This document shows, one piece after another, positions 9,100-21,579 of a stretch of 22,306 nt of DNA; within the stretch, counting starts at the first letter, position 1; each line of letters opens with the position of its first letter. Origin of the DNA: Tieghemiomyces parasiticus (lineage: Eukaryota; Kickxellomycota; Dimargaritomycetes; Dimargaritales; Dimargaritaceae); contig JANBPT010000804.1 in NCBI GenBank assembly GCA_027575765.1, forward strand, positions 1 through 22,306. The letters are read 5' to 3'. Under the pieces are notes generated by a model that did no database searches, had not been told where the DNA came from, and saw only the letters and a program-made list of their open reading frames with translations. The position numbers and the translations under genes were made by a program.

Positions 9100-12000
9100 T
9101 TAGGCGAACCCGAATCCCGTAGAACACTCGTTGATGGCCAGGAGAAGCTGAGCGCGCAGCTGCTCGTAGCTCTCGTACAGGGGCAGGTCCAGCTGGTTGA
9201 AGCAGGTGTGGGCGCTAGGCAGTCGAGCGGTGGAAGCGAAGTCCTTGTGGATCTGGAACTTTTGCACGCCCGATGAGCCCTCCAGGGAGGCGAAGCCCTG
9301 TAGGGGTACCTTACTGGTACCGGTCACGAACTGCAGAAGTTTAGCGCGCTCCTCCTGATCGAAGCTGCGCACCGCCCGCCAGAACCAAGAAATCTGGATC
9401 GCCGACGCGTTGTACCCGTGATAGACCGTATTGTTGCGCCAGTCGTCAATGTCAATGTCCGGCAGCCCCGAGATAAGAAGCTCCAGCTCCTGCTCGTTAA
9501 AGATCTGAACTAGGTCACGCGGGATCAGGTCGTGAAACCCGGCCAGGAAGGCACCGATCTGGTCCTTGATGGCTAGGGTGAGTCGCTGCTCGCTGACCAG
9601 ACGCACGTACTCGTGCTTGTTGGCCTCGGTGACAGGGATGTCACGGCCGCCGGGTTTAAGGTCAATCACACGCTTTTCGCCAAACTCCTCGCTCTCAATC
9701 GAGAAGGTCAGGTCAAACAGGTCCGTGATGTCGTTCTCAAGCATCCACACCAGACTGCGATAGTACTCTAGATCAATGGCCTCTACGTCGCGGTAGTCCA
9801 CGGCGCGTCCCAGCATGTGCTTGTAGAAGGACCGGGTAAAGTAGCAGTCCAACAGGCGCCCATCATAGATGGCCTTGCCCAGGATCCGCCCGACAAACTT
9901 GAAGTAGGTCAAGTGGTCTGGGTTGGCCCACGATGCGGGGTTGGGCTGGTAGGTCACCTTATCCACCGCCGAGCTCTTGAACAGAGCGTAGTCCGGGTTG
10001 AACATCTGGCGGGCCAGCTCCCCAAACCACTCGCGGGTCAGACCCCCGGCATCGACGCCATCCTCGTGGTGGAACTTCACCGTCAATTTCCCGTATTTGA
10101 TCTCACGGCCGCTGCGACCCTGCAGCTGATGGAAGGAATCCTCAAACACATACTGGCGGCGCACGTTGAGGTGCAGCGGACCCACCGAATCGCGTTCAGC
10201 CCCCGCGCGGCGGTGGAGCTGCTGGTCGAAGTAGTTGCGCTTATTGTCAAATTCGAGCACCTTGGGGTTGTGGACCAGCAGAGCGAAGGAACCGCTCATC
10301 AAGGAGGGGTTGTTGCGCACCAGAGAATTGAGTACCTTGCGGTGGCGCTCCGTAAAGGCCACAAACTCGTCTCCTAGAGTCGGGGTGGTGGCACCGCCCG
10401 ATGGCGAGGCTGGGGCGGCCGTCACGGAGGCGGCCAACGTGTCCGGGGCGGATTCCACGGGGTCGGCCTGCTCCGGTTCAGTGGTCCGGGGCGGCTTCTC
10501 TGCGTGCTGAGAAACCACCATGAACGCCTCGATCAGCGGTAGCAGCACCGTGGCAACGTGGCCCAGGGTATCAGGGTGGTCCTGGATGAGTTCAAGGGCG
10601 CGGCCTAGCCGGTCCCACAGGGCACGCATCGCTGGGAGAGCAGCCAGGGCAGCGGCACGAGCGGTGGCCTCGCTGGCCAGTTCACGGGCGGCCGGGGTGC
10701 GGGCGGCAGTGCCATCGCTGGCAGAATCGGGCCGACAGTACACAAAGTCCAAAGTCTTGAGCACGCGCAGCAGCTGGGCCTGGGCCGACGAGGCAGCGGT
10801 AAACCGCGCCAACGTTCCGGGTGCCTCAGTGCCGTCTCTATCCTTATCGACAGATAGTGTAGCCAGCAGGTCGTCCAGGTCAGCTTCTACAGTAGAGGCT
10901 AGGCGCTCGGCGCTTAAAGCTAATTGGTCCATGATGGCTTGGCCGGCACTTTGGATGTGCGAAAGGTGCAGCATTAGAGTGAGGGTATTTTGGAATGTCT
11001 TACTGGTGCACTCTCCAGCTGTCAGGACGTTAACGACCGAGCGGGCGTAATGGGAGGGAATCTCTGGGAGAGGCACAGTCGGTGGTGCGGCGGGCTCGGC
11101 GGGAGCCGGGGCCGCGGGGGTGGTGGAGGTTGAATCCGTTGCCATCGGGGCGGGGGCGATGATAGCGTCTGGCGTGGGATGGGTGGCACTTGGCTCCGCG
11201 GTGGTCGAGTCGCCAGCGGGGGCCTGAGCTGGGGCCTCTGCTTGGCGTTGCTGATGCCGGAGCTGCTTACGCGCCAGGGCAGGAAGCTGGCGACAGATGA
11301 TGGCCAGGAGAAACGTCAGCGACTCGATAATGAGTGTATTGCTGACCACAGCCGGTCGATCCAAAAGGCTAAGTAGGATCACCACGGGGTACCGGCTAAT
11401 AAGGCCACGGTCCTTGGCTTTAACGGCACTCGCCGAGACCCCAGGACGCCGGCCTGGTTTACGCAGCCCGAGGTGATCGTTGGGAAGCAAGAAAAAGTGG
11501 GCCGCCGCCGGGTTGCGTTCGACGAGTGCGGTGAGGCCGTTCAGACTGCCTTGGGCTGGAAGATTGGGTACGGTGTTCAGGGCAAGGCGACCAAGTGGGA
11601 ACATGGGTGGTGGGGGGCTGGGTGACATCGCCACGGACGGTGAGGTGCGAGCGGGGGTGCGCGGTGGCTTAGCAGCCAAGTGGCCCAGGCAGCGGTCCAC
11701 GTCGGCCAGCGTCGTGGCCGATTCCTGAAGAACACTGAGCAGTAGGGCAATGAGGTCCCCACGCGTGCGGGCGTTGGCGCAGAGGCCTAACAGGATGTCA
11801 GTGAGAAGGTTCTCCACAGCAACGTGGTGCGAGGGCAGGAAGAGCAAACGAGCTAGGACGGCCAACTCGGCGCGGTCCAGCAGCTGAGCGCTATCCCCAC
11901 GCTGCGCAGCCACCGTCGTACGGCGCACGGGGGCTAGCGCCTGGCCTGGCGGAGGTGGAGGGGGCGGAGACATGAAAAGGGGGCGGGCGACCCGAGACAG

Positions 12001-15000
12001 GAACGATTCCGGCTCGACGGTCGAATCGGTGGGCGGGCGTCGTCGGGGGGCTGGGGCAGTCTGGTCCGACAGTGACGCCAACGAGGGCAGCGCCAATCGC
12101 TGCCGTGGCTGCTGCACCTGTTGTACCTGCCGCTGTTGTTGCTGTTGGCGCTGTAGCTGTTGCTGCATAATAACTTCGCGGCGAATGTCTTCCGGCAGGG
12201 CGGCCAAAAATTCTTCACTGATCTCCGTATCGGTATCAATGGCGGGCGTTGCGGATTCCAGAACGGGTGCCGGGCCGCCACGGGGAAGCTGTTCACGGAG
12301 CACTTCCAGTCGGAGTTCTTCAGGCAGGGCGGCCAAGAAAGTAGGGTCAATTCCCGTATCACGTAGGTCAATCACATGGCCGTCCACGGTGATCAGGTTG
12401 GGGTCATCGCCATTGTCGCTGGGTGCGGCGGCCGGTTCAGACTCGGCTGCCGCGACAGGTGCAGTGGTCGGCGTGGTTATGCCTTCCTCCGTCTGCCTAG
12501 TGGGGGAGGCCGGTGCGGCGGGTGCGCTGGGTTCAGTGTCAGCGGCCAGTTCTGTCGCTTCCATTGCTGCCAGGACTTGAGCAGCCGTTGGTGTGCGCAA
12601 CCGGGGTGAAGGGGTTCGGCGCGGTGCGCTTTCGTCCGTTACCCTAGCGCGAGTCACCTCGGTCTGCGAGTGGGCCGGGCTCGTCGCCTCTGCCTCCATG
12701 GCATCGTTCGTATCAACATCAGCAGGCGGGCCCTCCGTCTCCGGCACGGTGGTGGCGAGGGCAGCCACAAGACGGGTTACTAGCCGGTTCGTGGCCTCCG
12801 TGGTCAGACGGTGGCCGGTAAGCGTACAATCCTGGGCCCAACGCTCGGCTGTAGTCATCGGAGCGAACTGTTGGAGAAGGTTCGTAAACTCCTGCTCGGT
12901 ACGTGGCTGCGGCCCGGTCCCGTCGTATTCGTTATAGTCATCATTGGCAGCCTCACCGTCCGGCTGGTGCGAGCGGGTGGGCGGGGGTGACCATTCAGAC
13001 GCCGGTACTGCAGGATCGGCGGTGGCTCGGGCGGTATTCTCTACCGAGGCGCCATCACTGGTGGTCCCAGGGGTCAGCTCCCCACCATCAGGCGGGCGCA
13101 TGACGTCCATGTGCGAGGCTGTGCGGCCGGCACTGGCCTGGGCACGGCGATGGCGGACCCCACTGAGATCGCTGAGGCCGAGGCCGACAGCGGCATGGCC
13201 ACTGAAGCGCTGCGGGATCACGCGCTGGAGGCGGTGGAGTCGCTGTGCCAGAACCCGGATCCCGTCAGCCCCAATCAGCTCGCTAAAATGGCTCAGGTCA
13301 CGGAGGCCATGCTGCTCAGCGCGGCCCACTTGGTGGATTGGGTCGTCGGCGGACGGCCCTGGGACGTGCTCGTTGGCCAGCAGTGGGTGGATTGCGCTCG
13401 CCGGAAGGGTAGGGTGATGCGGGGCAGGCGGGCTGCCCAGGAAGGCGTCAACACCCGAAGTACCGCCGAAACCGAGGGGTGAGAAGGTCAGGGGGCCGGT
13501 CATGTCAGGGTAGGCGAATACCCCGGCGTGGCGGTGGAGACTGCGCGAGGAGCCCGCTAGTAGGTCTTCGTCGTTGGCCAGTATCCGGGCGCGGGGCGGG
13601 GCCCCGTCGTGGCCACTTCCCCCGTGGGGGCCGTCCCGGCGGTGACCATGGCGATGATCGTGGCCTAAGAATGGATCCATCATGTCGTCATCGTCCATAC
13701 CCAGACCAGAGCGCCCATCAATCATGGCTACCTCGTCTTCCTCGTCCATCTCGTCATCCTCATCCTCATCGTCCGTTGTGTCGGTGGGTGAATCGCCATC
13801 GGTCGGTGGGTGAACCTCCTCGCCGAGGGAAGACAGAAGGCCAACAGGGGCGGCGTCTAGCAGCACGTCCCGTAGGCGGCGGGTACGGTGGGGACCGGTT
13901 CCGCCAGCGCTTCGATGGCTGTGTCGTCGGCCAGTGAAGGAGTCGTCTAGACCGCCGACCGAGGGAACACCCGGACCACCCTGGTCCTCGTCGTCACCAT
14001 CGTCGTCGAATCCGCTGCCGGAAAATTCGCCATGGTCCCACATGAGCTCCGGAGCGTTATCGTCCGATGTCATGACGCTACTGTCATCCTCGCCGGGCAC
14101 ACTCTCGCCGTCTCCGATGCTTAGCATTTCGTCGTCCGTATCGGTGAGACCAGCGTCGCCCAACGAGTTCTCGTCGGTGCTTAGGTCAGTGGTCATATCG
14201 TCGTCGTCGTCGTCGTCAATCTCCTCTACGTTAGTCAGGGCGTCGTGGAAATGGGAGTGGCGACCGTGGCGGTGGGAATTGCCTCCTTCAGTGTCCTCAA
14301 AGTGCGGGTGCAAAATGACTTCCATCTCAACATCAGACTCGTCGTCACGGTCCTCGGCGTCACTCAGATCGCTGTCGGGCGACTCGTACTCGTCGGTGTA
14401 CCCTTCTTCGTCGTAGCCATCCTCTGCATATTCGTCACCGTCTGCCTCGTCTTCAGCCATGGCCGCTGCCCCGCTGTCTATCATTCCCAGGGCGGAATTG
14501 CGGTACAAGTCCGGGATGGCCTCCTCCTCGTCGGTGCCCGCGTTGTGGCTATCCTGGTCCTCGTCGCTAGAGGCCATGTGGAAGTCAGTCTCGGGACCAG
14601 CAGAGGATCCGCCGATAACGCCAGTGCGAGTGGACGAGCCTAAATACAAGGGGTCAACGGCGTCGGACGTTGCGGGGAATAGCGTGCGGTTGATTCCATC
14701 CCGGCCCAGGGAATTGGCGGTGGTGATCCCACCTTCCGTCGAGTCGGGATCGGTCAAACGCAGGCGGCGGCGGGCATGGCGAGTCAGCGCCTCGAGCGGG
14801 CGTAGAAGTGCTGATAGTAGCTGGGCAGCATACGGGTAATTGAGGTCAAGAGCACCCACCGCCGTAGTGAAGAGACGAACGAAGGACCGCTCCAGCATTT
14901 CGTCGGCGAGCGAGGAGAGCATGACACCGGTGGCTGTCCGGCCGGCCCGGGTGGTCAGGACGCGATGGACAAGACCGGCCAACGCCCAGAGTCGGCCGTA

Positions 15001-18000
15001 CTCGGTATCGGAAGGGGGACCAACCAGCGGGTGACGCAAGATCCGGGCGATGCCGTCAAGGATAAACCGGTGGATGGTCCGGTTGCTGGGCCACACGGCA
15101 AAACGGGTTTCCAGACATAAGGTAGCTAGGAGGCCCTCCGCGCACTGGTACTGACGGTACGTTAGGTAGTGCGCGGCACGGGAGGTGTGGAACTGTTCGC
15201 CGGGCACCATCAGGTCATCCAGCAGGTGGGTAAGCAGAGCAGAGCGGGCGGGTTGGGTCAGCTTCATTGTCTGGGACAGAGGCGATCCGGCCGCAGTGGC
15301 CTTATCGGCGGTTTGATCAGCGTCCTCGTCGAGCAGAGTGGTCTGCGCAGTCGGGAAGGCCGAGAGCAACTCGGTGAGGCACAGCAGCAGATAGCATCGA
15401 TAGCTAACCAGGCGGGCGTGGCGCACGTGGGCTGGGCTAAGTGGGCGTCCGTAATCCTCAGTCGGGGCCGTAACGGTCTCCTCAGCCACGGTGTCCGGGC
15501 CAGGGGTGGCCAGGTAGCGCGGGATTTTCCGCAGGGTAGGGAGGAGGGCCGCTTCCTGGTCACGCAGAGTAAGCAACTCGTTCACCAGGTAACGCACAAT
15601 CGCCCACCCGGCCTTGGTGTCAGCCTCATTAGGCGCGGGAGGAGTGTCCCGGCGATCGGCGGCTCGTAGGGCGATCTGGCGGCTCCGGGCGTCGGTAGAG
15701 TAGTATGGAAGGTGGCAAACCTGAGTGGTGGCGGCGATGAAGGCGGTCGGGTCGCGCAGGACCACCCACTGGTTGGCCCGGACAAATGCCGTGGTGTCGA
15801 CTAGGCGGGAGCGGTTGATACCCAGCCAGCTCTCGATGCGGGCTGCCATGAGTCGCTGCAAGGTGCAGGGATCCTCTAGGGCATGCCGGAGAATCAGGAG
15901 GACGAGGTCACGGTGGCGGTCAAAGCGCGGGATACCAGTGTGGCGAAGCGGCCCGAGGAGGGTGGCGAGGTTGGACCGGGGAGAAGCAACGTCGCCCAGG
16001 GCGCCCCGGGCGACCGGGTAGGCACGAGTGAGCTGGGTGAGGAGCCCCAGGGCAGCCTGGGCCTGGCCGCGCGCAAGGTATACAGGGGCCACGAGTAGGT
16101 CGAGAGCCAGCGCGCGTAGACGGGGTTCAATGTCGGCGGGAAGAGTGGGAAGGGTGTCGTCATTCTTTGTCCCAGCATCTTCATCCCGCTCGGTTTTGGG
16201 CTGGTCCGTCGTCGTCGCTACGACGGCGTTGCGCTCCGCCTGGTCCCGGGCCATCATGACATAGCTTTCCAACGCGAGGAGGGCTGGGGAGAACCACACG
16301 GGTAGGCGATAGCTACCGGGCGAGGTGGCTACGCCCGTTGCCACGGACTGACCTAGCTCGACGAGCCGGTCCACCAAGTCGCTGGGGAGAGTCGGGGCCG
16401 CGCGGAACACGATCCGCTGGGCAGAGCGGTCGGCAAGGAGTAGGGCGAGTTGACGCAGGTGTAAAGCCAAGGCGGTCTCGCCTGCCGCGGGAGGGTCTTG
16501 GCGAGGGAGAACCTTGACGGGAGCGGCCGGCCAAGCAGCTGAGAGGGCCTGTACCAGTGCCCCGGTTGCTGAGTCGGGTCGGTGACTGAGTAATAAGCGC
16601 AGGAGCGTGGTCAGGGCAAATAGGGCGGCCGGAAAGCGGGGTAGTAGTTCGAGCACGCGAGGACCGGCAACGGCGCGCAGGTCATCTCGCTGGGCGTTCA
16701 AGGCCGTGCGCAGCGCCTCTAGAGTGGTGGGCATATCCGAACCGGCAGGGCTGGGCGCCTCCTCATCGCTGGACACTGACCCGGCATCCGGTTCTTCGGC
16801 CTCGGCGGGAGTCGGATCATCGGCCGCCGGTAAATCAACGTCCATGGCACGCACGATCTGGACACTATCGGGAAACTGACCGGCCCGCGGGTTGCTATTG
16901 GTCCGTAGCTCATCAATCATGGCCTGAACCATGTTGGTCATGGAAGCGTTGGAAATCGTCCCGGAGGGGTCAAGCACAGTTAAGGTACTATCGATCGGCG
17001 CAATCTCTGGCCCATCTCTCCCCTCGCGGTTTGTGGGCTCTGCTGGGGTGGGCGCAGGCGCCTCTTCCGCAGGTGTCTCCCCCCCTGGGGCCGCGTCAGT
17101 ATCGGCGGTGGCCGCTGTAGTGGCAGCACCGGCTGAGGAGGCGGCGTCAGCGGAGGTGGTTAGGTCTTCAGTCGCCTCGGATTCTGGACCGGGAGGGTTC
17201 GTCAGAAGGTAATCAGCGGCTCGCATAACGTTGTTGTAGTGTAGGCGAAGGGCAGCTTCCGACGCGGCACGGGGAAAGCCCATGTCCATGAGGGAGCTGA
17301 GGGCGGTTGGGTTGACCGTAAATGAGCGTGGGCTCGGCTGGGGGCTACGCATCCACTCCATATAGTGCCGGTTAAGCGCCGTCGGGTTACTACGAGCGGT
17401 AGCCGATAGGAGGGTCGGCGGCAAAAGGGACGATGGGAAGGGCGGCAAGGTAGCCCCTAGCCCGACTTCTGCGCGGTGGGCAGAGTGGAGGCCAGTGTGC
17501 GTTGGAGCCGGCGGGGTGGCCTCGTTGCGCGCGTTCACAATCTCGCCGAGGGCTTCAGCCAGAGTCTGGATCACGTAGGGCGAACAGCGTAGAATGGCTG
17601 GGGAGTCCCACACCTCACGGAGCACCGGGAGGGCGCGGTACCGAATCTCCACCTCAAAATCCCAGGCCTTGAACGCAGCTGGGTCCGGGTAGACTGCGGT
17701 GCGGTTGGTTAGCTGGGCCAGGTTGGCAGCGCTGCTGAGGGGACGAGCGCTGACGACGAACTGCAGGGCACTGAGGGCCATTTCCAGAGCATTGTCGACG
17801 GGCTCGGATCCTAGGTGCCGCATAGCACGCCGGATCAGGCTGGCCAGGACCTCGACGCCGCCCTGACGCACAAAGGGGACGAGCAAAATGACTGTGAGCT
17901 GGGGGTTGCTCGGGCCGTCGACCAAGGCCGTCGTCAGATGGCCAAGCACCGCCGAGTAGTAGGGCCACTCCCAGACGGAGGCCTCTTCACCTACGTCCAG

Positions 18001-21000
18001 CCAGGTAAGGTGGCGACGCAAGGTCCGGCTTAGCTGCCCAGCCACTGTGCGGGCAACCAGGCGCTGGGCCGGGTCGAGTGCGCGCCGGGTTACAATGGCC
18101 TTGGTTAGATTGACCACCAAATCGGCAACACTGGCGCGCACCGAGTGGAGCAGGCTGTCCAGCACGCTGGCGTTCTGAACCACATGGCGGGGTTCACCCA
18201 CCGCTGCAGCGCGGGCGTCCAGGATGGCATCCATGCTGGGAGGTTCACCGCCAGCGATGGACGGACTGGCGCGTACCAAGTCCGCCGGAGTCAGGGCCAA
18301 AGCGGCTAGGCGCACCCCTTCCCAGACGGCCCACTGGTACACTTCGCCGGCCCGGCGCCAAAAGTGACGGTGGGGGCCCCGGGAAAACCAACCGGTCACG
18401 GCGGCAAAGGACTTCGGGGACTGGGTGCCCGGCAGCGAGTATTCAGCAAAGAGCCCCAATAGTCCGGCCAGGGTGACGAGGGTGCGGAGGTGGGCATTAG
18501 CGGCGGCGACGGCGGCTGAGTCGTCGTGGTCCACCGCGGCCCAGGAGACCAGGACGTGGGGTTTCGGGGCGGGGGCGCGCAGTGCGTCATTAAGCGGGCC
18601 GAATTCCCGGACGGTGGCCTCAATTTCGTAGAGCAGGCGGGCAAGGGGGTCGGCCGGCTGGGAAACGGATCCGAGGTCGTCGGGTGCAGGGGGCACAGTG
18701 GCGTCGACGTCAATAGTGGTCGACTCCGCACCACCTCCTTCAGTCACAATGGGATTGGCACCGGTGTCCTCCCCGGCGGCCGATTCAGCAGGGGCCGAGT
18801 CAGGACCGGGGGCCACCTCGGCCGTCGCGATGGATGCGTCCGCGTCGGGTGTCGTGGCCTGGGGGGCCGACGGACTGGGGTCGCTGCCCTCCCCGAGCCG
18901 GGAGAGGCGCCCAGGGGGTCGGTTACGCCCCTCGACATAGTGGGCGTCCACGATTGTCCTGAACAGGCCCACGAGGGCGCCCCAACCACGGCTGAGAAAA
19001 AAGTCGTAGGGAAGGCTCGGGTAGCGTAGAAACTCAAACAGAAAGTCGACACCCAGGGTGCGAACCGTATCGGCACGGTGGGTGACGGTCTGAAAGAAAC
19101 CTTCCAGGAACCGGCACATGGCCTCGATCATCTGGGACATGACCATCTCGTCCGCGGTGCGCGGGCAAATAGCCGCGTTATTCAGGTCAGCCTCACTATA
19201 AAGCCGGCACTTGCCCGGGGTTGCCCGATAGGCTGGGGAGTCGGCTGCCCCGAACTCGCGAAGGTCGCGCAGGGTTTGCCGGATGCACTCGAGGACGCGA
19301 GGCTTAAGCGCCGGGTGGTGGCGGATCAACTCGTCCACACCCGATCCCATAAAGGCCGGCACGTCGGTCTCCTGGAGCGGTCGCACAAAGGAGAGGTTAG
19401 TGAAGGCCCCAAAGAGGGATGGGAGCGGATCAACCTCCTGAAAATGAGCCAAGCCGGTGGCGTTAAGGCAGACGGCCCCGAAGGCGTGGGGCAGGGCGTT
19501 GAGCACGTCACCTGAGGCCGGGAGGCCCCGCTTCACCGCCTTCAAGAAGGTCTGAGGGAGGTTGATTTCCTGCAGAATAGCCAGCGAGGTGGGCTCGTTG
19601 TGCACGAAGGCGGCCAGAATGTTGACAGTGTACACGTAGACGGAGGCGCCGACCAGGGCCGGATAGCGCACCAAGGGCACCATGGTACGTGGCAGCGAAG
19701 TCTCCACCAAGTTACGCAGGCGATCGGCAGTGCCCGCGGTCTGCATCATGTGGTGCAGGAAACGGAGGAGATCTTTGAGTAGGTTAGCGGTCTCGATGGG
19801 CACCTGATCGAAGGTAACCCCGTTCAGGTCGTCGTCGTCGTCATCGGTGGCCATGGTATCAGGGGCGGCCGCAACTGACCCCTCTGACGGCGGCGCCGTG
19901 GCAGTACCACGTCCATCACTCTCGGCCTCCACCTCCATGGGTGCCGGGCCGGGGGAGCGGGCAGCCAGGCCGGCCACCGCCAGCACATCGTTGACCTCGT
20001 GGCCGATCCGCTCCACCAGGGTGGAAATGCCGTTGGCGTTGCAGAAGGATGTGAACGCGGACGCGAAGAGGTAGATGAGGTTATCTAGGATGCGGATCAT
20101 TTTGCCGATGGTGCGCTTGTGGGCCGGGATACGCTGGCTTAGGAAGCCGACGATCAATTGGACCAGGCCGGCCGATACCAGCAATTGGCTACCCGCGGAG
20201 TTGGCCGCAACGGCGGTCAAAAGCATGTTGAGGGCCTCGGTGAAGGCCGCTGTGCGGGGACCTGAGTCTGCGGGCGTCGGGGCCTGGAAGACACGCCGCA
20301 GGAGGACCATCAAGGTACCATGGCTGGCCGCCAGGTTGAGCGCGGCTGACACCTCGGGCATTCGGGTACGCTGCCGGACCAGGGCCTCTAGGACGTAGAG
20401 AGCGGCGGTCTGCAGCTCGAGTGGCACCCGTGTACCAAGCGTGAGCAGGTCGGACACCTCCTGGGCCACATCGGGCTCGAAAAGAAACAAGGAGTTTTCA
20501 AGGTCCATCTCGGTCCAGGTGGTGACCTGGAGCGCCACGGCCAGTAGGCGGCAGGCCAGGAGGCATTGCCTTACAGGCGGGTTGGTCAGAGACCGGGCCA
20601 CCAGCAGCTGGTGGAATAGGCGAAGGTGGTCGGTCTCCGGCACGCGGTACCGGTCCACTAGCTCGCCCAGGATATCGGGTGCAGGTCGGCCAATCAAATC
20701 GGCATGTGGGACAGTGAAGCGGACCAGACCCACAGGTTCGGCCGCCTCGTCACCGGAACCATCGGCCGGAGGCTGCGTATCTACTGGCCGCTGCAGGCGA
20801 TAAAAGTGAAAGCGAAGATCCTCGGCCTCGGCGGGTAGCGACCGAAATGCGTCGGTATCGTCGACAGCGACGTCGACCATCCGGTACTGGTTGGGGGCAC
20901 TGCTGCTACCCAGATCCCACTTAGCGGCCAGGGCAGCCCCGGGAGCGTGGAATGGTTCGATGTTGGCCCGAGAGGACCGCTGGTTGTGGCTCGAGGTGGC

Positions 21001-21579
21001 GCGCTGGGCTATGCGCACTACGATGTAGAGCGTTACTTGCAGAACGTCAAGGTGACACGTGTGCAATAGGGCGCGCAGTTGCACCAGCGAGTTGTACAGA
21101 TTACGGTTGATACAGTTCTCCATTAGCAGGCGGGTGAAATCAAGCACTGATCGGACGAGGGTAAGGGTTTCCGCGGCAAACGGGCGGCGCTGGACGGTGT
21201 GCTCCAGGTCATACTCGCGAACAACGGTGGTCAGGATAGTGTCGAAGCGATTGAGCACAGGAATCCATTGAAAGATATCGCCACGGTGATACTTCCACTC
21301 GGGTAGAGAGTTCACCACGTTGGCAATATCGGCGTCCGGGACGGCCAGGAGCTGCTCCTTGACCCGGGAGAGGTCCGGAGGCTGGTTGGCGTTTGAGATA
21401 ATAGGCAAGGGAGGTAATAGACATCAGGGGCTCGTACGGTATGGGTTAGATAATGGGCAGGGTTCTCGAAGACGAGGCAAATGCGTTGGATCAGAGCGTG
21501 CTTTGTGCCGCAGTGGGCTAGGATTCGATCAACTTACCAACTCCGCTAGGGTCTTGTTAGGTGTCTTGGTGATCTTCAT
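9100..21579 (-). CDS. TOM1: TOM1/HUWE1-type giant HECT E3 ubiquitin ligase, 2 exons
   Basis: Exon 1 is 21579-21538 (MKITKTPNKTLAEL) and exon 2 is 21381-9100, giving 4107 aa. The family (yeast Tom1, fission yeast Ptr1, human HUWE1) transfers ubiquitin via a HECT cysteine to excess histones, unassembled ribosomal proteins and replication factors, and affects mRNA export. Seen: an Armadillo-like N-terminal half with DUF908 (about 90-370) and DUF913 (about 440-810); a UBA domain (about 1369-1408, SSLMDMGFPRAASEAAL); an acidic region (about 2285-2585) with poly-Asp and His-rich patches; two ubiquitin-binding UBM motifs (about 3023-3041 and 3064-3084, each with FLAALPE); a Gln-rich stretch (about 3085-3110); and a C-terminal HECT domain (about 3738-4107) with HEDGVDAGGLTREWF, TGTSKVPLQGF and catalytic Cys4074 in HTCFNQLDLP, ending in GFGFA. 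I see no WWE domain. Length is close to HUWE1 (about 4370) and above yeast Tom1 (about 3270). The ligase looks intact. Confidence 0.97.
9202..9204 (-). other. TOM1: Catalytic cysteine codon of the TOM1 HECT domain
   Basis: TGC encodes Cys4074, 34th residue from the C terminus counting itself, in the motif HTCFNQLDLPLYESYE. In HECT ligases this cysteine forms the thioester with ubiquitin. The spacing to the C terminus and the final aromatic-Gly-aromatic-Ala ending match HUWE1. Confidence 0.95.
14199..14219 (-). repeat. GAC/GTC triplet repeat encoding poly-Asp in TOM1
   Basis: A TCG-phase triplet run on the plus strand encodes a run of Asp (IDDDDDDDM) within the acidic region of TOM1. Neighbouring stretches (13680-13790, 14330-14460) also contain many Asp/Glu triplets. 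Such triplet runs commonly vary in length between strains. Confidence 0.7.
21382..21537 (-). other. First intron of TOM1 (156 nt)
   Basis: The donor is a consensus GTAAGT (21537-21532) right after the codon for Leu14. A CTGAT branch-like motif lies at 21427-21423, followed by a pyrimidine-rich stretch with no AG until the acceptor CCAACCAG ending at 21382. The join is phase 0. The alternative, that translation starts in the open frame at 21408, would need a TTG, since there is no in-frame ATG between the upstream TGA and that point. Confidence 0.85.

Noticed and set aside
9817..15669. Long plus-strand open frames antisense to TOM1 (up to 202 codons, e.g. 11972-12580, 9817-10377, 15169-15669)
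   Set aside because: They mirror the GC-rich, low-complexity TOM1 coding sequence, have biased composition (Ser/Arg/Gly) and no recognisable domains. They are shadows of the ligase.
21381..21408. TOM1 translation starting at the TTG at 21408
   Set aside because: Fungal nuclear genes rarely start at TTG. The segment is a pyrimidine-rich 3' intron end, and a well-supported ATG exon lies upstream in matching phase.
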